Assembly (NCBI RefSeq): GCF_001014975.1 | Contig: NZ_BBXA01000022.1 | Span: 1-64,000 of the forward strand | DNA from: Novosphingobium sp. MD-1 | GTDB taxonomy: Bacteria > Pseudomonadota > Alphaproteobacteria > Sphingomonadales > Sphingomonadaceae | Direction: 5' to 3' | DNA length: 64,000 bases | Shown: piece after piece, positions 52,889 through 62,563 of the stretch | Numbering within the stretch: position 1 is the first letter of the stretch | How the letters are laid out: every line of letters starts with the position of its first letter | Notes under the pieces: generated by a model | What the model was told of the DNA's origin: nothing | Databases searched by the model: none | The model's input: the letters and a program-made list of their open reading frames with translations, nothing else | Made by a program: the position numbers and the translations under genes

Positions 52889-54904
52889 TCAGCAGTTCCC
52901 GCCGTCCACGCGGGGGATGGTGAGCACCGTGGCATAGCCCCCCGCCGGCAGGGGGCCGCTATCGACATGCGCGAAATCGCCGAAGCGCGCGGCCAGCCGG
53001 TTGCGCACGTTGGCAAGGCCAATGCCGGTGCCACCGTTTCCGCTGGCCTTGCCCGGCCCGTCGTCGGCCACGGTCAGCACCAGCAGCCCGTCGGCCTCGC
53101 GCGCGCTGATGCGGATGGTGACCGGCCGCGTGGTGGCGGAGACAGCATATTTGATCGAGTTTTCGACCAGCGGCTGCAGGATCATGCCGGGCACGCAGGC
53201 TTGGGCAAGGTTTTCCGGCACGTCGAATTCGGTACGCAGCCGGTCGGGAAAGCGCACCGCCTCGATTTCGAGGTAGTGGCGCTGCAGCGCGATCTCGTCG
53301 GCCAGCGGCACGTCCGACGTGGGATCGGCGGCCAGGCTGTGGCGGTAGAAGCTGGAGATCGTCTGGATCATTCGTTCGGCCTGTTCGCCGCGCCCTGTCA
53401 TGACCAGCGCGGACAGCGAATTGAGCGTGTTGAACAGGAAATGCGGGTTCACCTGATAGCGCAGCGAGCGCAGCTCCGCGGCCTTGGCGGCGCGGCGGTA
53501 TTCGCCCTCGCGCCATTCGGCGGCGCGCGCCATCTCGCCATTGCCGAGCGCGAGGTAGAGCGCGGCCCAGGCGATCAGCAGGAAATAGCGGCCCAGCGCG
53601 ACATCGGTGAGCTGCCGCCACAGTCCTTCCTCGTGCATCGCGTTGCGCACGATGGCGAATTCATAGGGTTCGGCGCTGGCGCTTGCGGAAGGCGGTGCCG
53701 ACGGCTGTGGCGGAGGAGCGACAGCCGATGCGGCAGCGGCGGGGGAAGCAGACGCTGAGGGAGAAGGGCTGGTGGCAGGTGCTGTCCGCGTTGCAGCCGC
53801 ATGGGGTTTGTGCGCGGGCGCTGCCGGGCGGTTCGTGGCGGCTGGCGTGGGCGATGGCTTGCTGGCGGGCGCGGATGCCGCCCGCGTGGGAGCCGGCGGC
53901 GCGGGCGGCGCCGGCATCGCGGCGGCCGGGGCCGGCGGAGGCGGAACGGTGATGCCCGCTTCCGCCAGTTCGCGGCGGACTTCCTCGAACGCCTTGCGCC
54001 GTTCCTCGGCGGCGATGCGGCGGCCTTCCTCCATGGCCTTGCGGCGTTCCATGGAAGCGATGCGGCGGGCTTCGGCGCCCTGCGCGCGGCCATCGCCGAC
54101 CTGGCGGCGCGCGTTCTCGATTGCGCGGGCAATGTCGTCAGCGTCGTCGCCATCGACATCCGCCGTCATCCGGCCGGCGCGGACCTGCGCGGTGCCGTCC
54201 GCGTTATGGCGCACGATTACGCCGCCCGGCGCGATCATCTCGGAGCTGCCATCCGCGTTGCGGCGCACGGTCAGCGGGAAATCGGGCGCCGGTGGCGGGG
54301 CGGGGGGAACCTGCGCGGCCGGTGGTTCCGGTGGCGACGGCGGCGGCGAGGATGCTTTCGGCGCGACCGGATCGGGCAGGTCGACCAGAACGTTGCCCGA
54401 CAGGTCATGCCGCATCCTGATGCCGCCGGAAGGTGCGGCAGCGGTGGTCTGCCCCGGCGCGGGTGACGGGCTGCCCGCATCGGTTGGCGCCGTGGGGCGC
54501 GCGCTGCCGGGCTCCTTCGCCGCTTCCTCGTTGAGCTTGCGCTCCATGATGCGCTGTTCGATCGAGGCGAAGGCCTGCTGGTTGATGACCGCCAGCGCCA
54601 GCGCGGCGGGCAGCATGATGACCAGCGACGCGCCGATGCGCAGGCCGATGCCGCGCCCGTCGAAGCGGCGGAGCAGCGGCCAGGCCAGCAGCGTGACCAC
54701 GATTCCGGCCAGCGTGACCAGCGCGCGCCGCCACAGCAGTTCCTGGAATTCGCCCAGTTCGACCACCATGCCGCGCACGGTAACGAGCAGGAAGTAGCAC
54801 AGCCACAGCGCGGCCGCCGACAGCACGACCTGCCGGGCGGGAACATGGGGGCGGGCGGAGAGCGTGTCTGCTTCTCCGATGGGATAGGCGGAACTGGAAG
54901 CCAT
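52889..54904 (-). CDS. LytS/YehU-type sensor histidine kinase with long low-complexity insert
   Basis: A 671-residue kinase. Four membrane helices lie in about 25-130 and another near 455-475. The C-terminal His_kinase domain has 'RYQVNPHFLFNTLNSLSALV' with the phosphorylated histidine, and the ATP-binding 'ADDGPGKASGNGGTGIGLANVRNRL'. Between lies an unusual insert of about 300 residues: Pro/Ala-rich runs, a charged helix built on 'MERRKAMEEGRRIAAEERRKAFEEVRREL', and a Ser/Ala/Pro stretch. 'VRRNADGSSEMIAPGG' and 'VRHNADGTAQVRAG' are two related short units within it. Family kinases are usually 350-560 residues. It ends 34 bases before the regulator start. Confidence 0.92.
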   Translation of the reverse strand: MASSSAYPIGEADTLSARPHVPARQVVLSAAALWLCYFLLVTVRGMVVELGEFQELLWRRALVTLAGIVVTLLAWPLLRRFDGRGIGLRIGASLVIMLPAALALAVINQQAFASIEQRIMERKLNEEAAKEPGSARPTAPTDAGSPSPAPGQTTAAAPSGGIRMRHDLSGNVLVDLPDPVAPKASSPPPSPPEPPAAQVPPAPPPAPDFPLTVRRNADGSSEMIAPGGVIVRHNADGTAQVRAGRMTADVDGDDADDIARAIENARRQVGDGRAQGAEARRIASMERRKAMEEGRRIAAEERRKAFEEVRRELAEAGITVPPPPAPAAAMPAPPAPPAPTRAASAPASKPSPTPAATNRPAAPAHKPHAAATRTAPATSPSPSASASPAAAASAVAPPPQPSAPPSASASAEPYEFAIVRNAMHEEGLWRQLTDVALGRYFLLIAWAALYLALGNGEMARAAEWREGEYRRAAKAAELRSLRYQVNPHFLFNTLNSLSALVMTGRGEQAERMIQTISSFYRHSLAADPTSDVPLADEIALQRHYLEIEAVRFPDRLRTEFDVPENLAQACVPGMILQPLVENSIKYAVSATTRPVTIRISAREADGLLVLTVADDGPGKASGNGGTGIGLANVRNRLAARFGDFAHVDSGPLPAGGYATVLTIPRVDGGNC

Positions 54905-55040
54905 TGCCGCCTTCTACACCGCGTTCAAGCGCCAGCGCCAGCGCGGCTGGTCGGGGGGAGTCTGCGGTTGGTCGAGCATTCGGCGGCGCAGGGCCGGGCG
55001 TCCCGTGCGAACCCCCGGCCCTGCATTGCGTCAAACCGCG

Positions 55041-56564
55041 TCAGGCGGGCAGCAGGCCTTCCTCGGCGATCTTCTTCTTCCACACCAGCGGGGCGAGCTG
55101 GTGGACGTTCTGGCCTTCGCTGTCGACGGCCACGGTCACCGGCATGTCCTGCACGGTGAATTCGTAGATCGCTTCCATGCCCAGATCCGCGAAGCCGACG
55201 ACTTTCGCTTCCTTGATCGCGCGCGCGACAAGGTAGGCGGCGCCGCCGACCGCCATGAGGTAGGCGGACTTGTGGTTGGCGATCGATTGCGTGGCCGAAG
55301 GGCCGCGCTCCGCCTTGCCCACGCTGGCCAGCAGGCCCAGGTCCAGCATCTGGTCGGAGAAGCTGTCCATGCGCGTGGCGGTGGTGGGGCCGGCGGGGCC
55401 GACCACTTCGTCGCGCACCGGATCGACCGGGCCGACATAGTAGATCACGCGGCCGCGGAAATCGACGGGCAGTTCCTCGCCCTTGGCCAGCATGTCCTTG
55501 ATCCGCTTGTGCGCGGCATCGCGGCCGGTCAGCATGCGGCCGTTGAGCAGCAGGCGGTCGCCCGCCTTCCAGCCCTGCACCTCTTCGGGCGTCAGGCTGT
55601 CGAGATCGACGCGCTTCGCCGCGCTGTCGGGCGCCCAGTGGACTTCGGGCCATTCATCGAGCTTGGGGCGTTCGAGGAAGCTGGGGCCGGAGCCGTCGAG
55701 CGTGAAGTGCGCGTGGCGCGTGGCGGCGCAGTTGGGGATCATCGCGATCGGCTTGCCGGCGGCGTGGCACGGCGCGTCCATGATCTTGACGTCGAGGATC
55801 GTCGACAGCCCGCCCAGGCCCTGCGCGCCGATGCCGAGCGCGTTGACCTTGTCGAAGATTTCGATGCGCAGCTTCTCGATATCGTTCTGCGGCCCGCGCT
55901 CCTTGAGCTGGGCCATGTCGATCGGCTCCATCAGCGCCTTCTTGGCCAGCAGCACGCAATGTTCCGCCGTGCCGCCGATGCCGATGCCGAGCATGCCCGG
56001 CGGGCACCAGCCGGCGCCCATCTGGGGCAGCATCTCCACCACCCAGTCCACGATCGAATCGCTGGGGTTCATCATCTTGAACTTGGACTTGTTTTCCGAC
56101 CCGCCGCCCTTGGCTGCGACATCGACCGAAACCTTGCCGCCCTTCACCATATCGACATGGAGCACGCAGGGCGTGTTGTCCTTGGTGTTGCGGCGGGTGA
56201 AGGCCGGGTCCGCCAGCACCGAGGCGCGCAGCTTGTTGTCCGGGTTCAGGTAGGCGCGGCGCACGCCTTCATCGACGACGTCCTGCAGCGAACGGTCGGA
56301 TTCGAGGCGACAATCCTGCCCCCACTGGATGAAGACATTGACGATGCCGGTGTCCTGGCAGATCGGCCGGTGGCCTTCGGCGCACATGCGGCTGTTGGTC
56401 AGGATCTGGGCGATGGCGTCCTTCGCCGCCGGGCCTTGTTCCGCCTTGTAGGCTTCGCCCAGCGCACGGATGTAGTCCATCGGATGGAAGTAGCTGATGT
56501 ATTGCAGCGCGTCGGCGACGCTTTCGATCAGGTCTTCTTCCCGGATTGTCACCATTTCCGCCAT
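55041..56564 (-). CDS. fumA: Fumarate hydratase, class I ([4Fe-4S] type)
   Basis: A 507-residue enzyme of the TCA cycle converting fumarate to malate. N-terminal part: 'GHRPICQDTGIVNVFIQWGQDC' with a cluster cysteine; 'WCPPGMLGIGIGGTAEHC' and 'MIPNCAATRHAHF' give further cysteines for the oxygen-sensitive [4Fe-4S] cluster. The C-terminal 'GRVIYYVGPVDPVRDEVVGPAGPTTATRMD' is the beta part, so both halves are fused as in E. coli FumA/FumB. AAGGAG precedes the ATG. It is divergent from the PCMT-like gene. Confidence 0.96.
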   Translation of the reverse strand: MAEMVTIREEDLIESVADALQYISYFHPMDYIRALGEAYKAEQGPAAKDAIAQILTNSRMCAEGHRPICQDTGIVNVFIQWGQDCRLESDRSLQDVVDEGVRRAYLNPDNKLRASVLADPAFTRRNTKDNTPCVLHVDMVKGGKVSVDVAAKGGGSENKSKFKMMNPSDSIVDWVVEMLPQMGAGWCPPGMLGIGIGGTAEHCVLLAKKALMEPIDMAQLKERGPQNDIEKLRIEIFDKVNALGIGAQGLGGLSTILDVKIMDAPCHAAGKPIAMIPNCAATRHAHFTLDGSGPSFLERPKLDEWPEVHWAPDSAAKRVDLDSLTPEEVQGWKAGDRLLLNGRMLTGRDAAHKRIKDMLAKGEELPVDFRGRVIYYVGPVDPVRDEVVGPAGPTTATRMDSFSDQMLDLGLLASVGKAERGPSATQSIANHKSAYLMAVGGAAYLVARAIKEAKVVGFADLGMEAIYEFTVQDMPVTVAVDSEGQNVHQLAPLVWKKKIAEEGLLPA

Positions 56565-56763
56565 TGTCGCTGACTCCTTCGTCGCTGGCTGGCCGCTACC
56601 GGCCGATCGCTGCCCGATCGGCGCCGGCCGGACCGATTGGCCGGTTGAATCGATGGGCGCCCCTTACGCGCCGACGGGCGACGTGCAAAGCGCTTGGCGT
56701 GGGGAAAGCGATATTCTACAGGCGGTGCCCGGAAGCCCGGACTGGAATGCCCCGACACCGGCG

Positions 56764-56791
56764 TTGCACTGGTGTATTGATGGTGTAATAC
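56764..56791 (+). promoter_or_regulatory. Predicted promoter of the PCMT-like/tolC operon
   Basis: TTGCAC (56764-56769), a 16-base spacer and TAATAC (56786-56791) resemble sigma-70 elements. Transcription would start near 56798, 34 bases before the ATG at 56832. Confidence 0.5.
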
Positions 56792-56792
56792 A
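56773..56792 (+). promoter_or_regulatory. Inverted repeat overlapping the promoter, possible operator
   Basis: TGTATT (56773-56778) and AATACA (56787-56792) are perfect complements 8 bases apart and overlap the spacer and -10 of the predicted promoter. The arrangement suits a GntR- or TetR-type repressor acting on the downstream tolC operon. No regulator gene is nearby. Confidence 0.45.
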
Positions 56793-56831
56793 GTGGCGGG
56801 TCGCTTTTGCAGGCCAGTTACGAGGGATAGC

Positions 56832-57440
56832 ATGACAGTGGTGGAAGATCGGCCGATGGGCGCCGAGACCGGTGCGGACCTTGCCCCGGCGCGGCGCGCG
56901 ATGATCGACAGCCAGCTCCGGGTGAGCGGCGTCAACGATCCGGCGATTCTCGCCGCTTTCGCCGCGATCCCGCGGGAGGATTTCGTGCCGGCGGAACGGC
57001 GCGCGGTGGCCTATGCCGATCGCGCGGTGCCACTGGGCGATGGCACGGTGCTGGCCCCCGCGCTGACGCATGGGCAGATGCTGACCGCCGCCGAACCGGA
57101 GCCTGCCGACACGGTGCTGGTGATCGGCAAGCCCGGCGCCTATCTCGCCGCCGTGGTGGGCAGGCTGGTGGGCAGCGTTACGCTGGCCGCGCCCGGTGCC
57201 ACCGTGGAGGGCGGTCCCTATTCGCTGATCCTGATCGATGGCGCGATCGAAGTGGCGCCCGCGGCGCTCGTGGCGGCGCTCGCCGACGACGGCCGTGTCG
57301 TTACCGGCCTGATCGAACGCGGCGTGGCGCGGCTGGCCATCGGCCGCAAGGTGGCGGGCGAAATCGCGTTCGCCAGCCTGGGCGAAGCGGATTTCGCGGC
57401 GCTGGCCGACTATGCCGCGCCGAAGAAGTGGAGCTTCTGA
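56832..57440 (+). CDS. Protein-L-isoaspartate O-methyltransferase-like protein with degenerate SAM site
   Basis: A 202-residue protein related to PCMT, which repairs isoaspartyl residues with SAM. 'ARRAMIDSQLRVSGVNDPAILAAFAAIPREDFVPAERRAVAYAD' and 'LAPALTHGQMLTA' are family-typical. But the SAM-binding motif, normally G-x-G-x-G-Y, reads 'VIGKPGAYLAAV', and the following segments are shortened, so activity is doubtful. Shine-Dalgarno GAGGGA precedes ATG 56832. It ends just before tolC (6 bases to its ATG), a pairing seen in other sphingomonads. Confidence 0.85.
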   Translation: MTVVEDRPMGAETGADLAPARRAMIDSQLRVSGVNDPAILAAFAAIPREDFVPAERRAVAYADRAVPLGDGTVLAPALTHGQMLTAAEPEPADTVLVIGKPGAYLAAVVGRLVGSVTLAAPGATVEGGPYSLILIDGAIEVAPAALVAALADDGRVVTGLIERGVARLAIGRKVAGEIAFASLGEADFAALADYAAPKKWSF

Positions 57441-57445
57441 ACGTC

Positions 57446-58948
57446 ATGACGAAAATGGGGAGGGACAGGGCCGGACGAGGAAGCGCTTGGCGGCGCGCGA
57501 CCCTGCTGGGGTCGGCGTTCGGATCGGCGCTGGCGCTTCCGGCCGCCCCTGCCCTGGCGGACGACCTGCGCGAGGCGCTGGTCGGGGCCTATAACACCAA
57601 CCCCACGCTGCAGGCCGCGCGCGCCAACCAGCGCGCCACCGACGCGGGTGTCGCCGCCGCCAAGGCTCCGGGCCTGCCCAGCCTGGCCGGTACCGCGACC
57701 TATACCGAATTCGTCAAGAACAGCCCGGTCTCGTTCACCGCGCCGGCGCGCGTGCTGGTGGGCGAAGTCAACGCCGGTCTGCCGGTCTATTCGGGCGGGT
57801 CCGTGCGCAATTCGGTCCATGCCGCCGAAACCCGCGTGCTGGCCGGCCAGGCCAGCCTGCGCGGCACCGAATCGGGCGTCTTCAGCCAGACCGTGGCCGC
57901 CTATATGGACGTGATCCGCGATCAGGCGATCGTCGGCCTCAACCGCAGCAACGTGCAGGTTCTGGAAGTGAACCTGAAGGCGACGAGCGACCGCTTCGAG
58001 ATCGGCGACGTGACGCGGACCGACGTCGCGCAATCGAACTCGCGCCTCGCGCTGGCGCGCGGGCAGTTGCGGCAGGCCGAGGCCAATCTCGTTACCAGCC
58101 GCGAAACCTACATCCAGGTGGTGGGCAAGGTGCCGGCCGATCTGGAAGCGCCGCCGCCGCTGCCCGGCCTGCCGGCCACGCCCGACGATGCGGTGCAGAT
58201 TGCGCTGGCCAACAATCCCGATCTCCAGGCCGCGCAGGAACAGAGCAAGGCCGCCGGCTTCGACACCAAGGCGGCCGGCGCATCGCGCCTGCCCAAGCTC
58301 TCGCTGTTCGCGACGGGCGATTACTACAACTACGTCAACTCGCTGAAGTTTGCCGAAAATAACCAGGTCGTGTCGGTCCAGCCCTACACCACGGCGCAGG
58401 CCGGGGTGCGGGCCACGATCCCGCTGTTCCAGGGCGGCTTGCCCGCCGCGCAGATCCGCCAGGCGCAGGCGCGCGAAGGCGCGGCGCTGGAACAGGAGAT
58501 CGGCGTCGAACGGCAGGTGATCGCCACCGTGCGCGCCGCCTATTCCTCGTGGAAGGCGGCGAACGACGTGATCACGATGAACCAGACGGCGGTGGACGCC
58601 GCGGCGCTCAGCCTGGAAGGCGTGCGCGCGGAAAACACCGTGGGCAACCGCACGATTCTCGACATCCTCAACGCCGAACAGGAACTGCTCAACGCGCAGG
58701 TCCAGCTCGTTACCGCGCGGCGCAATGCCTATGTCGCCGGCTTCAACCTGCTGTCCGCCATAGGCAAGGCGCAGGCCAAGGATCTGGGGCTGGACGGCGG
58801 CGTGCTCTACGATCCCGAAGTCAACTACGACCGGGTCCGGAACAACATATGGGACTGGGCACACGATCCCGCACCTGTCGCCCAATCCACACGCACCGTT
58901 GACACACCGGCCCAGGATGCGACAATTCCTGCTCAGACTGCTCCGTAA
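57446..58948 (+). CDS. tolC: TolC-family outer membrane efflux channel
   Basis: A 500-residue outer-membrane factor. After a signal peptide (about 1-35, ending 'APALA') the OEP repeats are seen: 'LREALVGAYNTNPTLQAARANQRATDAGV', 'RVGEVN', 'SVFSQTVAAYMDVIRDQAIVGLNRSNVQVL' and in the second half 'GVRATIPLFQGGLPAAQIRQA', 'ENTVGNRTILDILNAEQELLNAQVQLVTARRNAYVAGFNLL'. It serves type I secretion or RND efflux. ATG 57446 is chosen over GTG 57428, which overlaps the PCMT gene. Confidence 0.95.
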   Translation: MTKMGRDRAGRGSAWRRATLLGSAFGSALALPAAPALADDLREALVGAYNTNPTLQAARANQRATDAGVAAAKAPGLPSLAGTATYTEFVKNSPVSFTAPARVLVGEVNAGLPVYSGGSVRNSVHAAETRVLAGQASLRGTESGVFSQTVAAYMDVIRDQAIVGLNRSNVQVLEVNLKATSDRFEIGDVTRTDVAQSNSRLALARGQLRQAEANLVTSRETYIQVVGKVPADLEAPPPLPGLPATPDDAVQIALANNPDLQAAQEQSKAAGFDTKAAGASRLPKLSLFATGDYYNYVNSLKFAENNQVVSVQPYTTAQAGVRATIPLFQGGLPAAQIRQAQAREGAALEQEIGVERQVIATVRAAYSSWKAANDVITMNQTAVDAAALSLEGVRAENTVGNRTILDILNAEQELLNAQVQLVTARRNAYVAGFNLLSAIGKAQAKDLGLDGGVLYDPEVNYDRVRNNIWDWAHDPAPVAQSTRTVDTPAQDATIPAQTAP

Positions 58949-58991
58949 CGGCGGGGATTCGGAGCGTCTGTTTCAGGGGTGCGAAAAGGCG

Positions 58992-59474
58992 ATGCGGCAG
59001 GCTGGTGAACCTTCGGTCGAGGAAATACTCGAATCGATCAAGAAGGTGATCGCGCGGGATAACCGTGCTGAATCCGCGCAGGCGCGCGCGCGGCGCGAAG
59101 CGCCCGTACCGACACCCGCCGCTCTTGCCGCGCGCCCGGCCGATGTTCTGGATCTTGCCGAGGAGGACGCCGAGGTCCTGCTGGCGGGGGGCGCGTGCGA
59201 AGACGAGGGCGATGCCATGACGGACGAGGACGACGCGCCGCTGCTTCCGGAAACGGCCGCGGTTTCCATGCGCGATTCGCTGGCGGCTCTGTCGATGCTG
59301 GCGCAACCAGGCGCCCAGCCGCAGATCGTCCGCTCGGGCGAGACTTCGCTGGAAGGCATGGTGCGCGACATGCTGCGCCCGATGCTGTCCGAATGGCTGG
59401 AAAAGAACCTGCCAGGCATGGTCGAACGGATGGTCGCCGCCGAAATCACGCGGATCGTCGGCAAGAAGAGCTGA
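58992..59474 (+). CDS. popZ: PopZ-like polar organising protein (DUF2497)
   Basis: A 160-residue protein with the PopZ plan: an N-terminal helix 'MRQAGEPSVEEILESIKKVIARD', an acidic Pro/Ala middle (residues 40-90, 'LAEEDAEVLLAGG' and 'TDEDDAPLLPE'), and the C-terminal oligomerisation helices 'SLEGMVRDMLRPMLSEWLEKNLPGMVERMVAAEITRIVGKK'. PopZ condenses at cell poles, anchors the chromosome origin and recruits regulators of CtrA in Caulobacter. The start at 58992 is the conserved family start; a longer frame from 58899 runs into tolC. In many relatives valS follows; here an S9 peptidase does. Confidence 0.92.
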   Translation: MRQAGEPSVEEILESIKKVIARDNRAESAQARARREAPVPTPAALAARPADVLDLAEEDAEVLLAGGACEDEGDAMTDEDDAPLLPETAAVSMRDSLAALSMLAQPGAQPQIVRSGETSLEGMVRDMLRPMLSEWLEKNLPGMVERMVAAEITRIVGKKS

Positions 59475-59573
59475 CCCGCCGTCCGGTTCGGAGGGACCGG
59501 AAAGGCCGGAACCCGATTCGCGTTCCTGCCGATTCGCTTTGCCTTCGATGGCGGAGCCGCTAACCCGGTTTCC

Positions 59574-61754
59574 ATGAAAACCGTTTCGCTTCGCGCGGCG
59601 CTGCTGGCCGCCTGCCTCGTTTCGCCCCTTTTCGCCAACACGGCATCCGCTGCCGCCGGAGCCGCTCCGCCGCCAATGTCGGCGCAGGACCTCGTCACGC
59701 TGAACCGGCTGGGTTCGGCCACGGTTTCGCCCGACGGAGCATGGGCGGCCTATACCGTGACCACCACCGATCCCGTCACCTACAAGCGTACCACGGCAAT
59801 CTGGCTGAGATCGCTGACCGACGCCAAGGCGCCGCCGGTGAAGCTGGCGTGGGAGGGATCGGTCAACGATCCGGCCTTCGCGGCGGACGGCACGCTGTGG
59901 CTGCTGTCGGACCGCAAGCCCGCCGGTGCGGCCACGGACACAGCCGCGACCACGCAAGTCTGGTCGGTGCGGCCGGCCACGCCCGACAGCGCGCGGCAGG
60001 TGACGGCGTTCAAGGCCGATGTCGCCGGGTTCAAGCTTTCGCCCGATGGCCGGCGGCTGGCCGTGTGGGGCGATATCGCGCGCAGCTGTCCCACGTTCGG
60101 CGGGTGCGCCGGCGATGGCAACATCAGCCTGCCGGGGCCGGGCACGGGGCGGCTTTACAAGGACGGCGTGGGGTTCGTCCGGCACTGGGACGCATGGGAG
60201 ACACCGGGCAACTACAGCCGCGTGTTCGCCTTCGCGCTGGGGGCCGACGGGCGGATCGATACCGACAGCGGCCGCGCGCTCGATGGCGATCCGGCGCAGG
60301 GCGGCCTTGTCGGCGATGCGCCGACCAAGCCGTTCGGCGATGGCGGAGAAATCGCGTGGAGCGCCGATGGACGCGCGGTGATCTATGCCGCGCGGCAGGC
60401 CGACCGGAACGAGCCGCATTCGACCAACATCGACCTGTGGTGGGCGCCGGTCGATGGTTCCGCGCCGAAGAACCTGACCGCCGCCAACGCGGCGACCGAC
60501 ACGATGCCGGCGGTCTCGCCCGACGGCAAATGGCTGGCCTATGCCGCGATGGCGCGGCCCGGCTATGAAAGCGACCGGCTGGTCGTTCACCTGCGCAACC
60601 TGGCCACTGGCGAGGATCGCGCGCTGACCGAAGGCTGGGACCGTTCGGTCGCGTCGCTGACCTGGACGCCCGACGGCAAGGCCCTGATCGCCACGGCCGA
60701 GGACGTGCTCGATACGCCCGCGTTCCGCATCGACGCGGCGAGCGGCAAGGTTGCGCGGCTGGCGCTGTCGCCCGACAAGGCGCGCGAAGGGCACATCAGC
60801 AACGTTCTGCCGCTCAAAGACGGGAGGGTGGTGTTCCTGCGCGATACGATCGACGCGCCGGCCGAGCTCTACGTGGCCAAGGCGGGCAAGCCGGGACTGC
60901 GCGTGACCGACGTGGCGGCCACGACCATGGCTGAACGCGCCCCGGTGGTGACCCGCCGCCTCAGCTTCACGGGCGCGAGCGGCGATACCGTTTGGGGCTG
61001 GGTGACCAAGCCCGCCGGTACCACCGGCAAGCTGCCGGCGATCCTCTATGTCCATGGCGGACCGCAGGGCTCGTTCAACGACGACTGGTCCAACCGCTGG
61101 AACGCGCGTGTCGTGGCGAGCCAGGGCTATGCCGTGGTCGCGATCGATTTCCACGGCTCCACCGGCTACGGCCAGGCCTTCGTCGATGCCATCAACCGCG
61201 ACTGGGGCGGCAAGCCGCTGGAGGACCTGCAGAAGGGCCTGGCCGCGGCGGCGGCGGCCGATCCCCAGATCGACGATGGCAACGCCTGCGCGATGGGCGC
61301 ATCCTATGGCGGGTACATGATGAACTGGATCGAGGGCCAGTGGCCCGACAAGTTCAAGTGCATCGTCCAGCACGATGGCGTGTTCGACGCGCGTGCCATG
61401 GCCTACGAAACCGAGGAGCTGTGGTTCGACGAATGGGAACACGGCGGACACGCCTATTATGAGGCGCCCGAGGAGTTCGAGAAGTGGAACCCGGTGAACC
61501 ACGTGGCCAAGTGGAAGACGCCGATGCTGGTGGTGACGAGCGAGAAGGACTTCCGCATTCCCTATACCCAGGGCCTTGCCGCCTTCACCGCGTTGCAGAT
61601 GCGCAAGGTCCCGTCCGAACTGCTGGTCTTCCCCGACGAGAACCACTGGGTGCTCAAGGCGAAGAATTCACTGCAATGGCATGAGACGGTGTTCGCCTGG
61701 CTGGATCGCTGGCTGCATCGTGACGGCGTTGTCGGCGGCGGGAAGGCAGACTGA
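59574..61754 (+). CDS. S9-family prolyl oligopeptidase-type peptidase
   Basis: A 726-residue secreted serine peptidase. Signal peptide at 1-27 ('[17 protein letters not shown]'), a WD40-like beta-propeller (about 40-430) with repeated '[12 protein letters not shown]'-type units, then the alpha/beta-hydrolase with '[12 protein letters not shown]' (nucleophile serine near residue 577), '[26 protein letters not shown]' (aspartate) and '[10 protein letters not shown]' (histidine). It belongs to the dipeptidyl/acylaminoacyl peptidase group. ATG 59574 is the signal-peptide start. Confidence 0.94.
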   Translation: MKTVSLRAALLAACLVSPLFANTASAAAGAAPPPMSAQDLVTLNRLGSATVSPDGAWAAYTVTTTDPVTYKRTTAIWLRSLTDAKAPPVKLAWEGSVNDPAFAADGTLWLLSDRKPAGAATDTAATTQVWSVRPATPDSARQVTAFKADVAGFKLSPDGRRLAVWGDIARSCPTFGGCAGDGNISLPGPGTGRLYKDGVGFVRHWDAWETPGNYSRVFAFALGADGRIDTDSGRALDGDPAQGGLVGDAPTKPFGDGGEIAWSADGRAVIYAARQADRNEPHSTNIDLWWAPVDGSAPKNLTAANAATDTMPAVSPDGKWLAYAAMARPGYESDRLVVHLRNLATGEDRALTEGWDRSVASLTWTPDGKALIATAEDVLDTPAFRIDAASGKVARLALSPDKAREGHISNVLPLKDGRVVFLRDTIDAPAELYVAKAGKPGLRVTDVAATTMAERAPVVTRRLSFTGASGDTVWGWVTKPAGTTGKLPAILYVHGGPQGSFNDDWSNRWNARVVASQGYAVVAIDFHGSTGYGQAFVDAINRDWGGKPLEDLQKGLAAAAAADPQIDDGNACAMGASYGGYMMNWIEGQWPDKFKCIVQHDGVFDARAMAYETEELWFDEWEHGGHAYYEAPEEFEKWNPVNHVAKWKTPMLVVTSEKDFRIPYTQGLAAFTALQMRKVPSELLVFPDENHWVLKAKNSLQWHETVFAWLDRWLHRDGVVGGGKAD

Positions 61755-61757
61755 GCC

Positions 61758-62189
61758 GTGGCGAAACCCGATCCGGCGCTGCTCAATGCCGCGCGCTATC
61801 CGTTCGACCTCGAAATCACGACCCGCTTCGCCGATCTCGATCCCAACGACCACATCAACAATGTGGCCATAGCTGCGGTGCTGGAAGATGCGCGCGTGCG
61901 CTTCAACGAGGCGCTGGGCTTCCGCACCGTAATCCGCCCGCTGCGCGCGATGGTGGCGAGCGTTTCGATCGACTATCTGGCGCAGGGGCATTACCCGCAG
62001 CCGCTGCGCTGCCACGTGGGCGCGGTCGCGGTCGGGCGGACGAGCTGGACCGTGCAGCAATTGCTGGTGCAGGGCGATGCCGCCGTCGCCACCGCGCGGA
62101 CCGTGATCGTCTGCGCCGACGGGGACAGGCCCCACCCGCTCCCCGATGCGGCGCGTGCCGCGATCGATCAATGGATGCTCCGCGCATGA
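61758..62189 (+). CDS. Hotdog-fold acyl-CoA thioesterase
   Basis: A 143-residue 4-hydroxybenzoyl-CoA thioesterase-family (4HBT) protein. The helix motif '[32 protein letters not shown]' has the catalytic Asp and the His-Ile-Asn-Asn of the YbgC-like group; '[40 protein letters not shown]' follows. GTG start at 61758, 3 bases after the peptidase stop. It overlaps the next gene by ATGA (62186). Confidence 0.92.
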   Translation: MAKPDPALLNAARYPFDLEITTRFADLDPNDHINNVAIAAVLEDARVRFNEALGFRTVIRPLRAMVASVSIDYLAQGHYPQPLRCHVGAVAVGRTSWTVQQLLVQGDAAVATARTVIVCADGDRPHPLPDAARAAIDQWMLRA

Positions 62190-62560
62190 CCGTTTCGCCC
62201 GAAGAACTGGCCCAGGCCGAAAGCGCGCTTGAAAAGCTGGGCGGCTTCGCGCCGCGCCGGCATATCTTCCTTTGCGTCGATCCGGAAAAGGACAAGTGCT
62301 GCCCGCGCGAAGTGGGGCAGCAAAGCTGGGCCTTCCTCAAGAAGCGGCTGGGCGAACTGAAGCTGGGCGGATCGTCGGGCGTGCTGCGCAACAAGGCGGG
62401 ATGCCTGCGCGTGTGCCTCGCCGGGCCGGTGGCGGTCGTCTATCCGGAAGGCGTGTGGTATCATTCCTGCACGCCGCCGGTGCTGGAGCGGATTCTTCAG
62501 GAACACCTGATCGGCGGCGTGCCGGTGGAGGATTACCGGCTCAATCCGCCGGCAGGCTGA
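62186..62560 (+). CDS. Thioredoxin-like [2Fe-2S] ferredoxin
   Basis: A 124-residue ferredoxin of the thioredoxin-fold kind. The cysteines are '[18 protein letters not shown]' and '[21 protein letters not shown]', with a following '[20 protein letters not shown]' helix. Similar proteins occur widely in proteobacteria and often carry a 2Fe-2S cluster; the cellular partner is unknown. The ATG overlaps the thioesterase stop (ATGA), so the two are co-translated. Confidence 0.92.
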   Translation: MTVSPEELAQAESALEKLGGFAPRRHIFLCVDPEKDKCCPREVGQQSWAFLKKRLGELKLGGSSGVLRNKAGCLRVCLAGPVAVVYPEGVWYHSCTPPVLERILQEHLIGGVPVEDYRLNPPAG

Positions 62561-62563
62561 AGC

